Positions 16,600 through 26,338 of a DNA stretch of 47,215 nucleotides are shown here, piece by piece. The position numbers were made by a program, and so were the translations under genes. This stretch comes from Pseudomonas avellanae BPIC 631 (GTDB taxonomy: Bacteria > Pseudomonadota > Gammaproteobacteria > Pseudomonadales > Pseudomonadaceae), in contig NZ_ATDK01000564.1 in the NCBI RefSeq assembly GCF_000444135.1, forward strand, positions 1 to 47,215, read 5' to 3'. Below the pieces are notes generated by a model that searched no databases, had not been told where the DNA came from, and saw only the letters and a list, made by a program, of their open reading frames with translations. Every line of letters begins with the position of its first letter. Position 1 is the stretch's first letter.

Positions 16600-17225
16600 T
16601 TTATGTCCTCTTGCGCTACACGCATGCCGACTTGAGCGCACAGCGCCAGAAAATGGGGAAACAATGTGGCGGCGTCCGCACAATCATGAATACGGATGGG
16701 CGCCGAGGCCCGCAACGATGCAACACGAAAAGCCATGACAATACGCTGATCACTGCGAGCATCAATCTCGCCGCCGCCGGGCGTACCGCCTTCTATAATG
16801 ATGCCATCCGGCACAGGTTCGGCCTCGATACCGAGCACCGTCAAACCGTCAGCCATAAGCCTGACGCATTCCGACTCGCCTGCCTGCAGCGTCTCTGCGC
16901 CGCGCAGAATGGTACGCCCTTCTGCACAGGCTGCGGCGATAAGCAGCACAGGAAAGGGGTCGATCGCCAGCGCAACCAGCGCCTCCGGGATATCCGCACC
17001 TTTCAGCCGAGCCGAACGCACGTGCAGGTCCGCCAGCCGTTCATCTGCCAGCTCGCGAACATTTTGCAGCACAACATCGCCGCCCATCAGACGCAGAATG
17101 TCGATCGCCCCTTCACACATCGAGCCGACGCGAACATCCTCGAGCAGCAGATCACACCCTTCGCTGATCGAGGTCGCGACCATGAACAGGACGGCGGACG
17201 TGACATCGGTCGGCCCTTTGATGCG
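16596..17225 (-). pseudogene. remnant of the EPSP synthase (AroA) domain within tyrA
   Basis: This in-frame part corresponds to the last half of EPSP synthase, joined near 17225 to the first few residues of the domain. Conserved stretches remain ([39 protein letters not shown]). The catalytic Lys of the N-terminal loop, the Arg and Ser residues of the missing lobe and the Lys and Arg of KESDR are absent; one Asp (AIDPFP) and the Arg of DQR persist. From memory of the E. coli structure, lobe 1 is built from about residues 1-20 and 241-427 and lobe 2 from 21-240; what is gone is essentially lobe 2. It cannot be a working EPSP synthase. Whether it still folds and serves TyrA is open. Confidence 0.8.
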
Positions 17226-18203
17226 ATGGCTGACGCTTTCTGCAGAGCGCACCCGCAAGTCATCCGGTGCCTCATGATGATCGGCAGAGGTCGTATCGAC
17301 GCGCGCACGGCTGGCAAGAATTCTGCCGAAGTGCTCTCTGGCTGCGCGCGCGCGGGTAAATACATCCAGCAACTGCGCGCCATCGCCAGCATCCACAGCA
17401 TCGCGCAGGGCATCGAGGTCACTGCGAAAACTGTCCAGCGTGCGCAAGACCGACTCACGATTGGCCATGAAGATGTCGTGCCACATGGTCGGATCGCTGC
17501 CCGCGATACGCGTGAAGTCACGAAAGCCGCCAGCGGCATAGCGGAATATTTCCAGGTTTTCGTTACGTTTGGCCAATGAGTCGACCAGACCGAATGCCAG
17601 CAAGTGCGGCAGATGACTGGTCGCCGCCAGCACGTCGTCGTGACGCTCGACCTGCATGTGCTCGACATCCGCACCCAGCGCAGACCACAACCGATGCACA
17701 ACGGCAACAGCGTCGGGGTCGGTTTCAGGCAGCGGGGTCAGAATGACCTTGTGACGCCTGAACAACGCAGCGTTGGAAGCTTCGACGCCGCTCTGCTCGG
17801 ACCCGGCAATCGGATGCCCAGGCACAAAGCGTGACGGCATATGGCCGAACGCCTGACGTGCCGCTCTGACCACATTGCCTTTGGCGCTGCCGACGTCGGT
17901 GAGGATGGCGCCCCCCAGGTCCAGCGGTGCGAGCAGCGCGAGGAGCTTTTCCATCGCCAGAATCGGCACCGCCAACTGAATCACGTCGGCGCCCCGGCAG
18001 GCCAGGGCAAGATCGGCTTCGCAGCGATCGACAACCCCGAGCTCGACCGCAAGCTTTCGCGACTGCGGATCAAGATCGACGCCGACCACTTCACGGCACA
18101 GGCCGCTTTCGCGCACGCCCTTGGCAAACGAGCCGCCGATCAGCCCAAGCCCCACGACCACCAGCCGACCGATCAACGGCCGGGCCGGTTGTTCCGAAAT
18201 CAC
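16596..18203 (-). CDS. tyrA: prephenate dehydrogenase fused to a truncated, inactive EPSP synthase lobe
   Basis: About 535 residues, against about 740 for the usual pseudomonad TyrA-AroA fusion. The TyrA part (to about residue 300) is complete: NAD motif [32 protein letters not shown] and [14 protein letters not shown], so it should oxidise prephenate (or arogenate) for tyrosine synthesis. The AroA part is broken: the usual GDKSISHR reads SAESVSHR and joins directly to the strand before LFMVATSI, losing about 190-210 residues; KESDR has become GESEC and DHR has become DQR. The frame stays open to the GTGA overlap with cmk. The start is uncertain: GTG at 18203 fits the family, while the frame extends to a TTG at 18245. 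hisC, normally between pheA and this gene, is missing. Confidence 0.9.
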   Translation of the reverse strand: MISEQPARPLIGRLVVVGLGLIGGSFAKGVRESGLCREVVGVDLDPQSRKLAVELGVVDRCEADLALACRGADVIQLAVPILAMEKLLALLAPLDLGGAILTDVGSAKGNVVRAARQAFGHMPSRFVPGHPIAGSEQSGVEASNAALFRRHKVILTPLPETDPDAVAVVHRLWSALGADVEHMQVERHDDVLAATSHLPHLLAFGLVDSLAKRNENLEIFRYAAGGFRDFTRIAGSDPTMWHDIFMANRESVLRTLDSFRSDLDALRDAVDAGDGAQLLDVFTRARAAREHFGRILASRARVDTTSADHHEAPDDLRVRSAESVSHRIKGPTDVTSAVLFMVATSISEGCDLLLEDVRVGSMCEGAIDILRLMGGDVVLQNVRELADERLADLHVRSARLKGADIPEALVALAIDPFPVLLIAAACAEGRTILRGAETLQAGESECVRLMADGLTVLGIEAEPVPDGIIIEGGTPGGGEIDARSDQRIVMAFRVASLRASAPIRIHDCADAATLFPHFLALCAQVGMRVAQEDIK

Positions 18204-18269
18204 ATCAACCACGCGAGCACACCTGGCAGCCCGAAAAGGCAACAAACAAACGGATCATGCACAACGCCC

Positions 18270-19364
18270 TCAAAGAACCGCTTTCGGGTAGGAACCCAGC
18301 ACCTTCAAGGCAACGGCTTCACTGCTTATTTTTTCCAGTACGGCTTTGACCAGCGGGTCCTGGTGATGGCCGACGAAATCGATGAAGAACACGTAGGTCC
18401 ACTTGCCACTGCGCGACGGACGGGTTTCGATACGTGTAAGGTCCAGTCCATTCTCATGGAACGGCACCAGCAACTCGTGCAGCGCACCCGGCTTGTTGCT
18501 CATCGAAACAATGATCGAGGTCTTGTCGTCACCGGTCGGCGGGACTTCCTGATTGCCGATGATAAGGAAGCGCGTGGAGTTGTCCGGGCGGTCTTCGATC
18601 TTTTCCGCCAGACGGGTCAGACCATAGAGACCAGCTGCCATATCGCCAGCAATGGCCGCCGAGTTCCATTCGCCCTTGACCCGCTTGGCGGCTTCGGCGT
18701 TGCTGGCCACGGCAACACGCTCGACATTCGGGTAATGGGCGTCCAGCCATTTGCGGCACTGGGCCAGCGACTGCGCGTGGGAGTAGATACGCGAAATGCT
18801 TTGCGTCTTGGTGCTCTCACCGACCAGCAAATGGTGGTGAATGCGCAACTCGACCTCGCCACAGATGACCATGTCGTGCTCAAGAAAGCTGTCCAGCGTG
18901 TGGTTGACCGCGCCTTCGGTGGAGTTTTCCACCGGGACCACGCCAAAGTTCACCGCACCAGCAACCACTTCACGGAACACTTCATCGATGGCAGCCATCG
19001 GCAGACTGATCACGGCATGGCCGAAGTGCTTCATGGCCGCGGCCTGGGTGAACGTACCCTCAGGGCCGAGATAGGCGACCTTGAGCGGCTGTTCAAGGGC
19101 CAGGCAGGAGGACATGATTTCGCGAAACAGCCGCGCCATTTCTTCGTTGCTCAATGGGCCGCGATTGCGGTCCATGACCCGCCGAAGCACCGCTGCCTCG
19201 CGTTCCGGGCGATAGAACACCGGCACTTCGCCTTCTGCCAGCGAAGACATTTTCACCCTGGCCACTTCCTGAGCACAGCGAGCGCGCTCACTGATGAGTT
19301 CCAGGACTTTCTCGTCGAGGCTGTCGATACGGACGCGAAGCGCCTTGAGTTCTTGCTCGGACAT
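18270..19364 (-). CDS. pheA: bifunctional chorismate mutase/prephenate dehydratase (P-protein)
   Basis: A 364-residue enzyme turning chorismate into prephenate and then phenylpyruvate. Residues 1-90 are an AroQ chorismate mutase (LRVRIDSLDEKVLELISER, then FYRPEREAAVLRR). Residues about 95-275 are prephenate dehydratase (VAYLGPEGTFTQAA; NSTEGAVNHTLD; NSTRFLII). The C-terminal ACT domain contains NKPGALHELL and IETRPSRSGKW, which bind phenylalanine for feedback inhibition. Its ATG shares one base with the serC stop (19364). The next gene down is tyrA, without the hisC found here in other pseudomonads. Confidence 0.97.
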   Translation of the reverse strand: MSEQELKALRVRIDSLDEKVLELISERARCAQEVARVKMSSLAEGEVPVFYRPEREAAVLRRVMDRNRGPLSNEEMARLFREIMSSCLALEQPLKVAYLGPEGTFTQAAAMKHFGHAVISLPMAAIDEVFREVVAGAVNFGVVPVENSTEGAVNHTLDSFLEHDMVICGEVELRIHHHLLVGESTKTQSISRIYSHAQSLAQCRKWLDAHYPNVERVAVASNAEAAKRVKGEWNSAAIAGDMAAGLYGLTRLAEKIEDRPDNSTRFLIIGNQEVPPTGDDKTSIIVSMSNKPGALHELLVPFHENGLDLTRIETRPSRSGKWTYVFFIDFVGHHQDPLVKAVLEKISSEAVALKVLGSYPKAVL

Positions 19365-20449
19365 CAGCCGTGCTCCTTCTCGAAATCTTTCATGTAGGCA
19401 ACCAACGCGTTGACCGCGCTGATATCGACTGCGTTGTAGATGGAAGCGCGCATGCCGCCCACCGAACGGTGGCCTTTCAGATTGAGCAGGCCATTGGCAT
19501 CGGCACCGGCCAGAAACGGCTTGTCGAGACGGTCGTCAGCTAAACGGAACGGCACGTTCATCCACGAGCGATCCGGCGTGTTGATCGGGTTGCTGTACAG
19601 CCCACTGGCATCAATGAAGTCATACAACGTGCGCTGTTTGATGTCGTTGAGCTTGCCGATCGCCTCGACGCCGCCCTGCTCCTTGAGCCACTCGAAGACC
19701 AGCCCGGACAGATACCAGGCCAGGGTTGGCGGCGTGTTGTACATCGAGCCGTTGTCGGCAGCGACTTTGTAGTCGAGCATGGTCGGGCACAGCGAACGCG
19801 CGCGACCGAGCAGGTCTTCGCGAATGATTACCACCACCACACCGCTCGGGCCGATGTTCTTCTGGGCACCGGCGTAGATCATGCCGAAACGCGAAATGTC
19901 CACCGGGCGCGAGAGGATGTCAGAAGACATGTCGGCGACCAGTGGCACGTCGCCAGTTTCCGGAATCCAGTTGAATTCCAGACCACCAATGGTTTCGTTC
20001 GGCGCGTAATGAACGTAGGCGGCGTCTTTGGACAGCGTCCATTCGTTCTGGCCGGGGATGGCGAAGTAATCGTAGGCCTTGGCGCTGGCGGCCACGTTGA
20101 CCGTGCCGTAGCGCGACGCCTCATCAATAGCCTTCTGCGACCAGATGCCGGTGTCGATGTAATCGGCCTTGCCGTTTTCAGGCAGCAGGTTCAGCGCGAT
20201 CTGCGCGAACTGCTGGCTGGCGCCGCCTTGCAGGAACAGCACTTTGTAATTGGAGGGAATGGACAACAGGTCGCGAAGATCCTGCTCGGCCTTGTTGGCG
20301 ATGGAGACGAACTCATCACTGCGGTGGCTCATCTCCATGACGGACAGGCCTTTGCCGTGCCAGTCGAGGAGTTCCGCCTGGGCACGCAGCAGAACAGCTT
20401 CAGGAAGCGCAGCAGGACCTGCGCAGAAGTTAAAGGCTCGCTTGCTCAT
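19364..20449 (-). CDS. serC: phosphoserine aminotransferase
   Basis: A 361-residue PLP enzyme making phosphoserine from 3-phosphohydroxypyruvate and also acting in pyridoxine synthesis. It starts MSKRAFNFCAGPAALP, with SHRSDEF, FLQGGASQQFA, VADMSSDILSRP and the PLP lysine in AGAQKNIGPSG. HRSVGGMRASIYNA is near the C-terminus. Start 20449 was preferred to a frame adding five residues. It follows gyrA after 186 bases with no clear terminator, in the order usual for pseudomonads. Confidence 0.97.
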   Translation of the reverse strand: MSKRAFNFCAGPAALPEAVLLRAQAELLDWHGKGLSVMEMSHRSDEFVSIANKAEQDLRDLLSIPSNYKVLFLQGGASQQFAQIALNLLPENGKADYIDTGIWSQKAIDEASRYGTVNVAASAKAYDYFAIPGQNEWTLSKDAAYVHYAPNETIGGLEFNWIPETGDVPLVADMSSDILSRPVDISRFGMIYAGAQKNIGPSGVVVVIIREDLLGRARSLCPTMLDYKVAADNGSMYNTPPTLAWYLSGLVFEWLKEQGGVEAIGKLNDIKQRTLYDFIDASGLYSNPINTPDRSWMNVPFRLADDRLDKPFLAGADANGLLNLKGHRSVGGMRASIYNAVDISAVNALVAYMKDFEKEHG

Positions 20450-20635
20450 ATCCACTCTCGTCAAATACGTTGGGTCTGTACGCGCGTGTTACCGGGTGCT
20501 GCATCACGAGCGGGCAGCTCGCGACGGGAAATTCTGATCCGGCTGCAGGGCGGCCGAATGTCGCAAGGGCCGGACTTGCCTGGAATGCACATGCACCTCC
20601 AGACGAGCCAGCCCTTACCTGATTTACGTTACCGC

Positions 20636-23422
20636 TCAGTTCTGCGGTTCGTCTTCGTCCGGGGCCGCGTCCGCCTGCAGGTCTTCACCTGCCTCGTCTG
20701 CGTCGGTGACGTCCACATCAACGATTACGCCATCGACGACCTCGTCACCCTCAAGCTCTTCGCCTTCGACTTCCGACGGCTCCTGAACACGCTCCAGGCC
20801 AACCAGTTTTTCGTCGCTGGCCAGCTTGATCAGGGTCACGCCCTGGGTGTTACGACCCAGGCTGGAGACTTCGCCGACGCGGGTACGAACCAGTGTGCCC
20901 TGGTCGGAGATCAGCATGATTTCCTCGCCATCCAGCACCTGAACCGCGCCGACCAGACGGCCGTTACGCTCGTTGCTGACCATGGCGATGACGCCCTGAC
21001 CGCCACGCTTGTACTCAGGAAACTCGGAAATGGCCGTACGCTTGCCGAAACCACGCTCGGAAGCGGTGAGGATCTGGCTGCCTTCTTCCGGGATCAGCAT
21101 CGAAATCAGCTTCTGCCCTTCTGGCAGACGCATGCCGCGCACACCGCGAGCCGTACGGCCCATGGCGCGAACGTCGGATTCCTTGAAGCGGGTGACCTTG
21201 CCGCCGTCGGAGAACAGCATGATTTCCTGTTCGCCATCGGTGATGGCTGCGGAAATCAGGATGTCACCTTCGTCGAGTTCCAGCGCGATCAGGCCGACGC
21301 TACGCTGACGGCTGAAGGCCACCAGTGGAGTCTTCTTGACGGTGCCGTTGGCCGTGGACATGAAGATGAATGGCGCCTTCTTCTTGTCGGCAGCCTTGAT
21401 GCGCGCCTTGCGCTCTTCTTCGGTCTCGCTGCTGTTTTCCGCGTCGTCCAGCTCGCCTTCGAGGGCTTCGCCTTCTTCGTCGGCACGCTTGCGCATGGCC
21501 TCGAGATCGACCGGCAGCATGGTGGTGATGTATTCACCTTCGCTCAGCGGCAGCAGGTTGACCAGCGGACGACCACGGGCAGCGCGAGACGCTTCCGGAA
21601 TCTCGTAAGTCTTGAGCCAGTACACCTTGCCCTTGCTGGAGAACATCAACAGCGTGGTGTGGCTGTTGGCGACCAGCAGGTGAGCAATGTAGTCCTCATC
21701 CTTGATGCCGGTGGCCGACTTGCCCTTGCCGCCGCGACGCTGAGCCTGGTAGACCGCCAATGGCTGGGTCTTGGCATAGCCGCCGTGGGAGATGGTGACC
21801 ACGCGTTCTTCTTCGGTGATCAGATCACCCAGGGTGAGGTCCAGGCGCGCATCGAGAATCTCGGTGCGACGCGCATCGCCGTATTCGGCGCGGATCAGTT
21901 CGAGCTCTTCGCGGATCACTTCCATCAGGCGCGTGGCGCTGTTGAGGATGCGGATCAGCTCGCCGATCTGAGCCAGAATTTCCTGGTACTCACCCAGCAG
22001 TTTTTCGTGTTCCAGACCGGTCAGGCGGTGCAGACGCAGTTCCAGAATGGCCTGAGCCTGTTCTGGCGACAGGAAATACTTGCCTCCACGCAGGCCGTAT
22101 TGCGGGTCGAGGTTCTCGGGGCGGCACGAATCGGCACCGGCGCGCTCGACCATCTCGACCACTGCGCTCGATTCCCAAGGCGTCTTGATCAGCGCTTCCT
22201 TGGCTTCGGCAGGTGTCGGGGACGCCTTGATCAGGGCAATGACCGGATCGATGTTGGACAGCGCAACCGCCTGACCTTCAAGGATGTGACCACGCTCGCG
22301 CGCCTTGCGCAGTTCGAACACGGTACGGCGGGTGACCACTTCTCGGCGGTGACGCACGAAGGCTTCCAGCAGGTCCTTGAGGTTCAGGATGCGTGGACGA
22401 CCGTCGATCAGGGCAACGATGTTGATACCGAAAACGCTTTGCAGCTGGGTCTGGGCGTACAGGTTGTTGAGCACAACCTCAGGCACTTCGCCACGACGCA
22501 GCTCGATGACCACGCGCATACCGTCCTTGTCGGACTCGTCGCGCAGTTCGGTGATGCCTTCGAGTTTCTTTTCCTTGACCAGCTCGGCGATCTTTTCGAT
22601 CAGACGCGCCTTGTTCAACTGGTAAGGCAGCTCGGTGATGACGATCTGCTGACGACCGCCCACCTTGTCGATGTCTTCGACGATGGAGCGGGCACGCATG
22701 TAAATGCGCCCGCGGCCGGTGCGGTAGGCTTCGATGATGCCGGCGCGACCGTTGATGATCGCCGCCGTCGGGAAGTCCGGGCCGGGGATGTACTGCATCA
22801 GTTCGTCGATCGTCAACTCGGGGTTGTCGATCAGCGCCAGACAGCCGTCGATGACTTCACCGAGGTTGTGCGGCGGAATGTTGGTCGCCATGCCCACGGC
22901 GATGCCGCTCGAGCCGTTGACCAGCAGGTTGGGAATACGGGTCGGCATGACCGCAGGGATCATTTCGGTGCCGTCGTAGTTCGGCACCCAGTCGACGGTC
23001 TCTTTGTGCAGGTCGGCCAGCAGCTCGTGAGCCAGCTTGGTCATGCGCACTTCGGTGTATCGCATGGCCGCAGCGTTGTCGCCGTCGACCGAACCGAAGT
23101 TGCCCTGGCCGTCTACCAGCAGGTAGCGCAGCGAGAATGGCTGAGCCATACGAACGATGGTGTCGTACACGGCAGTGTCGCCGTGCGGGTGATACTTACC
23201 GATCACGTCACCAACCACACGGGCGGATTTCTTGTACGGCTTGTTCCAGTCGTTACCCAGCTCGCTCATTGCGAACAACACGCGCCGGTGCACGGGCTTC
23301 AAGCCGTCGCGCGCATCGGGCAGTGCTCGACCGACGATTACGCTCATTGCGTAGTCGAGGTAGGACTGCTTCAGCTCGTCTTCGATATTGACCGGGAGGA
23401 TTTCTTTGGCCAGTTCGCCCAT
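20636..23422 (-). CDS. gyrA: DNA gyrase subunit A
   Basis: A 928-residue topoisomerase subunit that breaks and rejoins DNA. The start [16 protein letters not shown] at 23422 is confirmed by numbering: codon 83 is ACT (Thr), codon 87 is GAC (Asp) and codon 122 is TAC, the catalytic Tyr in RYTEVRMTK. Thr83/Asp87 is the quinolone-sensitive state usual in Pseudomonas. The C-terminal DNA-wrapping domain starts with the GyrA box QRRGGKG and ends in a long acidic tail. An acidic, lysine-rich insert (about [20 protein letters not shown]) interrupts the region before the second half of the propeller, as is usual for pseudomonads. First gene of the supraoperon. Confidence 0.98.
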   Translation of the reverse strand: MGELAKEILPVNIEDELKQSYLDYAMSVIVGRALPDARDGLKPVHRRVLFAMSELGNDWNKPYKKSARVVGDVIGKYHPHGDTAVYDTIVRMAQPFSLRYLLVDGQGNFGSVDGDNAAAMRYTEVRMTKLAHELLADLHKETVDWVPNYDGTEMIPAVMPTRIPNLLVNGSSGIAVGMATNIPPHNLGEVIDGCLALIDNPELTIDELMQYIPGPDFPTAAIINGRAGIIEAYRTGRGRIYMRARSIVEDIDKVGGRQQIVITELPYQLNKARLIEKIAELVKEKKLEGITELRDESDKDGMRVVIELRRGEVPEVVLNNLYAQTQLQSVFGINIVALIDGRPRILNLKDLLEAFVRHRREVVTRRTVFELRKARERGHILEGQAVALSNIDPVIALIKASPTPAEAKEALIKTPWESSAVVEMVERAGADSCRPENLDPQYGLRGGKYFLSPEQAQAILELRLHRLTGLEHEKLLGEYQEILAQIGELIRILNSATRLMEVIREELELIRAEYGDARRTEILDARLDLTLGDLITEEERVVTISHGGYAKTQPLAVYQAQRRGGKGKSATGIKDEDYIAHLLVANSHTTLLMFSSKGKVYWLKTYEIPEASRAARGRPLVNLLPLSEGEYITTMLPVDLEAMRKRADEEGEALEGELDDAENSSETEEERKARIKAADKKKAPFIFMSTANGTVKKTPLVAFSRQRSVGLIALELDEGDILISAAITDGEQEIMLFSDGGKVTRFKESDVRAMGRTARGVRGMRLPEGQKLISMLIPEEGSQILTASERGFGKRTAISEFPEYKRGGQGVIAMVSNERNGRLVGAVQVLDGEEIMLISDQGTLVRTRVGEVSSLGRNTQGVTLIKLASDEKLVGLERVQEPSEVEGEELEGDEVVDGVIVDVDVTDADEAGEDLQADAAPDEDEPQN

Positions 23423-23725
23423 GAGAAGCCTGATTCCTTTTTCTGGTGAAACCTCGCAAACCCATTCGGGGTATACGAAGCTCGCCGCTGCCAGCATTTG
23501 CAGGGCAGCGACTTACGACAAATCAACGAGTTATGCCATGAAACTGCGCAGTGTGGGTGACGCCAGTGAGTGTCCCCGATAACCGCCTGATGTTACCACA
23601 ACCGCCGAGGCGCTCACATCCTTTGCAGGCGCTGAAAACGAGCCACCTGCGCACAAGCCGCCTGAGAGACGCTTACAGGCCCGCGCAGCCGCTTTGGCAA
23701 AGCGGCTGCGCGTGCACTGCGCTAA
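23423..23725 (-). other. gyrA leader region with mtnA hairpin
   Basis: No gene is visible in these 303 bases. A perfect 14-bp stem (23682-23695 with 23699-23712, loop GGC) lies 13 bases after the mtnA stop and may end or protect that transcript, although no T-run follows. The remainder must hold the gyrA promoter and leader; I cannot assign a clear -35/-10 pair. Confidence 0.6.
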
Positions 23726-24802
23726 TCAATGAAGGTGTTTGCGGCTCATCAACTGCGCCATGCGGGCAGTGTCGGGACGCTCGACGATGCCTTTTTCGGT
23801 CACGATGGCGTCGATCAGGTCTGCCGGCGTCACATCGAACACCGGATTGAAGGCCTCGACATCGGCGCCCACTCGCTGACCGCCGACTTCAAGCAGTTCG
23901 CGGCCGTCGCGCTCTTCAATGATGATGTCGTCGCCGCTGGCCATCTCCATGTCGATGGTCGAACTCGGCGCCACCACCATGAAGCGCACGCCGTGGTGCA
24001 TGGCGGCAACGGCCAGCTGATAGGTGCCGATCTTGTTCGCCACATCACCGTTGGCGGTGATGCGGTCGGCACCGACGATGACCCAGGTGATGCCCTTGGT
24101 GCGCATCAGGTGGGCGGCGGCCGAGTCTGCGTTGAGGGTCACCGGGATGCCTTCATTGGCCAGCTCCCAGGCGGTGAGCCGCGAGCCTTGCAGCCAGGGC
24201 CGGGTTTCGTCGGCATACACCCGCTCGATCATGCCTTCCAGGTGCGCAGCGCGAATCACACCCAGCGCAGTCCCGAAGCCGCCAGTGGCCAGCGCCCCGG
24301 TATTGCAGTGGGTGAGCACGGTTTGCAGGTTGCCCTGATGCCTGCGGATCAGGTCGGCACCCAATTGCGCCATGGTCAGGTTGGCTTCGCGGTCGCTCAA
24401 ATGGATCGCCACGGCTTCTGCCTCCAGCGCCGCCAGAGGGTTGTCACCGTTTTTCACGCGCATCAGACGGTCACGTATCCGGTTCAACGCCCAGAACAGG
24501 TTGACCGCAGTCGGGCGTGAGTCGGCCAGTAGCTGCATGTCTTCTTCCAGCGCCGGGTACCAGTCGCCACCTTCAGCAATACGGGCGCGAGCACCCAGCA
24601 CTGCACCATAGGCGGCACTGATGCCAATGGCTGGCGCGCCACGCACGACCATTGTGCGAATCGCCTCGGCGACACCCGCAGCCGTGGTATAGCGGTGCCA
24701 GACCTCCTCGAACGGCAGTACCCGCTGATCCAGCAGGTACAGAGCGTCGTCCCGCCAATCGATGGCCTTTACTTTCTCTGCAGCCAACAGTCGATCGCGC
24801 AT
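23726..24802 (-). CDS. mtnA: S-methyl-5-thioribose-1-phosphate isomerase
   Basis: A 358-residue enzyme of the methionine salvage pathway, converting methylthioribose-1-phosphate to methylthioribulose-1-phosphate. Family motifs are [15 protein letters not shown], the catalytic Cys in [12 protein letters not shown] and the catalytic Asp in [21 protein letters not shown] lies 6 bases before the ATG at 24802, which decides this start over one 21 bases upstream. It is divergent from the MTA deaminase gene, which feeds the same pathway. Confidence 0.95.
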   Translation of the reverse strand: MRDRLLAAEKVKAIDWRDDALYLLDQRVLPFEEVWHRYTTAAGVAEAIRTMVVRGAPAIGISAAYGAVLGARARIAEGGDWYPALEEDMQLLADSRPTAVNLFWALNRIRDRLMRVKNGDNPLAALEAEAVAIHLSDREANLTMAQLGADLIRRHQGNLQTVLTHCNTGALATGGFGTALGVIRAAHLEGMIERVYADETRPWLQGSRLTAWELANEGIPVTLNADSAAAHLMRTKGITWVIVGADRITANGDVANKIGTYQLAVAAMHHGVRFMVVAPSSTIDMEMASGDDIIIEERDGRELLEVGGQRVGADVEAFNPVFDVTPADLIDAIVTEKGIVERPDTARMAQLMSRKHLH

Positions 24803-24849
24803 CGCCAACTCCATCTTGAACATCCGAAACCCAGCATCAAAAGCCGCTG

Positions 24850-24887
24850 ATTATAGCGAGCCGCCTGCGAAGACGCTCGGGTATACT
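24850..24887. promoter_or_regulatory. divergent -10-like elements between mtnA and mtaD
   Basis: TATAAT on the minus strand (24855-24850) lies 47 bases before mtnA, and TATACT on the plus strand (24882-24887) lies 34 bases before mtaD. Neither has a good -35 at the expected distance, so these are candidates only. Confidence 0.35.
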
Positions 24888-24921
24888 TCGCCATCAACGT
24901 AATAAGCGATGGAACCTTCTC

Positions 24922-26253
24922 ATGCCGAACGCTACAGCACCGCTCGACCTTTTGCTCCTGCCCGCCTGGCTGGTGCCGGTCGAGCCCGCAGGCGTTGTGC
25001 TCAAGGACCACGGCATCGGCATTCGCGACGGCTGTATCGTCTACATCGGCCCGCGCGCCGAGGCGTTGCGGCAAAACGCCTCGCAGGTGCAGGAACTGCC
25101 CGGCATGCTGCTCAGCCCCGGCCTGATCAACGCCCACGGCCATGCGGCAATGACGCTGTTTCGTGGCCTGGCCGATGACCTGCCCTTGATGAGCTGGCTG
25201 CAGGACCACATCTGGCCCGCCGAAAGCCAATGGGTCAATGAAGACTTCGTGCGCGACGGCACCGATCTGGCCATCGCCGAGCAGCTCAAGGGCGGCATCA
25301 CCTGTTTCTCGGACATGTATTTCTACCCCAAGGTTGCCGCCGAGCGCGTCCACCTCAGTGGCATGCGCGCGCAAATCACCGTGCCGGTGCTGGATTTCCC
25401 GATTCCGGGCGCTCATAACGCCGATGAAGCGCTGCACAACGGCATCGAACTGTTCAACGAACTGGCCCATCACCCGCGCATCAAGATCGCCTTTGGCCCC
25501 CATGCGCCCTACACCGTAGGCGATGAGAACCTGGAAAAGGTCCGGGTCATCGCCGACGAACTGGACGCCATGATCCAGATGCACGTGCACGAGACAGCCT
25601 TTGAAGTCGAGCAAGCCGTCGAACAGCATCAGGAACGCCCCCTTGCCCGCCTGAACCGTCTGGGCATGCTCGGCCCGCGCTTTCAGGCCGTACACATGAC
25701 CCAGATCAGCGACGCCGACCTGGCCCTGTTGGTGGAAAGCAACACCAGCATCATTCATTGCCCCGAATCCAACCTCAAGCTGGCCAGCGGTTTTTGCCCG
25801 GTTGAACGACTGTGGCAGGCCGGTGTGAACGTTGCAGTGGGCACCGATGGCGCGGCCAGCAACAATGACCTCGACCTGCTCGGCGAAACCCGCACCGCCG
25901 CCCTGCTCGCCAAGGCCGTTGCCGGTTCGGCCACGGCGCTGGATGCTCATCGGGCACTGCGCATGGCCACTCTGAACGGCGCTCGTGCACTGGGCATCCA
26001 GGCTGAGACCGGCTCGCTGGAGCTCGGCAAGGCCGCAGACATGGTCGCTTTCGACCTGTCCAGGCTGGCGCAGCAACCGATCTACGATCCGGTATCTCAG
26101 CTTATATATGCCACTGGCCGCGATTGCGTGAGCCATGTCTGGGTGGCCGGCAAACAGTTGCTCGACAACGGCCGCCTGACCCGAATGGACGAACACGCAC
26201 TGCGCGACACTGCCATCGCCTGGGGCCAGCGTATTTCCGGTAAAGCCGAATAA
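24922..26253 (+). CDS. mtaD: 5'-methylthioadenosine deaminase (TRZ/ATZ amidohydrolase family)
   Basis: A 443-residue metal-dependent amidohydrolase. Zinc ligands are visible as HGH in [11 protein letters not shown], His in MHVHETAFE and AVHMTQ, and the catalytic Asp in [10 protein letters not shown]. The segment [15 protein letters not shown] is typical of MTA/SAH deaminases. The P. aeruginosa counterpart (PA3170) was shown to deaminate methylthioadenosine to methylthioinosine, whose phosphorolysis gives the substrate of MtnA, the divergent neighbour. Together they form a salvage route that bypasses MTA phosphorylase. MTA arises from polyamine and homoserine-lactone synthesis. Confidence 0.88.
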   Translation: MPNATAPLDLLLLPAWLVPVEPAGVVLKDHGIGIRDGCIVYIGPRAEALRQNASQVQELPGMLLSPGLINAHGHAAMTLFRGLADDLPLMSWLQDHIWPAESQWVNEDFVRDGTDLAIAEQLKGGITCFSDMYFYPKVAAERVHLSGMRAQITVPVLDFPIPGAHNADEALHNGIELFNELAHHPRIKIAFGPHAPYTVGDENLEKVRVIADELDAMIQMHVHETAFEVEQAVEQHQERPLARLNRLGMLGPRFQAVHMTQISDADLALLVESNTSIIHCPESNLKLASGFCPVERLWQAGVNVAVGTDGAASNNDLDLLGETRTAALLAKAVAGSATALDAHRALRMATLNGARALGIQAETGSLELGKAADMVAFDLSRLAQQPIYDPVSQLIYATGRDCVSHVWVAGKQLLDNGRLTRMDEHALRDTAIAWGQRISGKAE

Positions 26254-26280
26254 TTCGCTGCGGACCGAACACATGCCAGC

Positions 26281-26300
26281 CTGGCTTATCTATAAGCCAG
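26281..26300. repeat. perfect 9-bp inverted repeat between mtaD and ubiG
   Basis: CTGGCTTAT (26281-26289) and ATAAGCCAG (26292-26300) are separated by CT. It lies 28 bases past the mtaD stop and 39 bases before the ubiG start. The two-base gap is too tight for a normal RNA loop and no T-run follows, so an operator-like site is as likely as a terminator. Confidence 0.55.
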
Positions 26301-26338
26301 ACTGATGAAAACGAATTTTGAGTTCAAGAGGGACACCC

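Noticed and set aside
16596..17225. Sequencing or assembly error as the cause of the short AroA
   Set aside because: The loss is in frame and accompanied by many separate substitutions at conserved sites, which a single error would not create.
17841..19397. A 518-codon plus-strand frame across pheA and tyrA
   Set aside because: It is antisense to two recognised enzymes, rich in His, Arg and Gln, and has no motif.
20009..23449. A 1146-codon open frame on the plus strand
   Set aside because: It lies antisense to gyrA and part of serC; such frames arise from GC-rich codon use. It lacks a ribosome site and any family motif.
24769..26274. A 501-codon minus-strand frame over mtaD
   Set aside because: It is a shadow of the amidohydrolase; the plus frame carries all zinc ligands.
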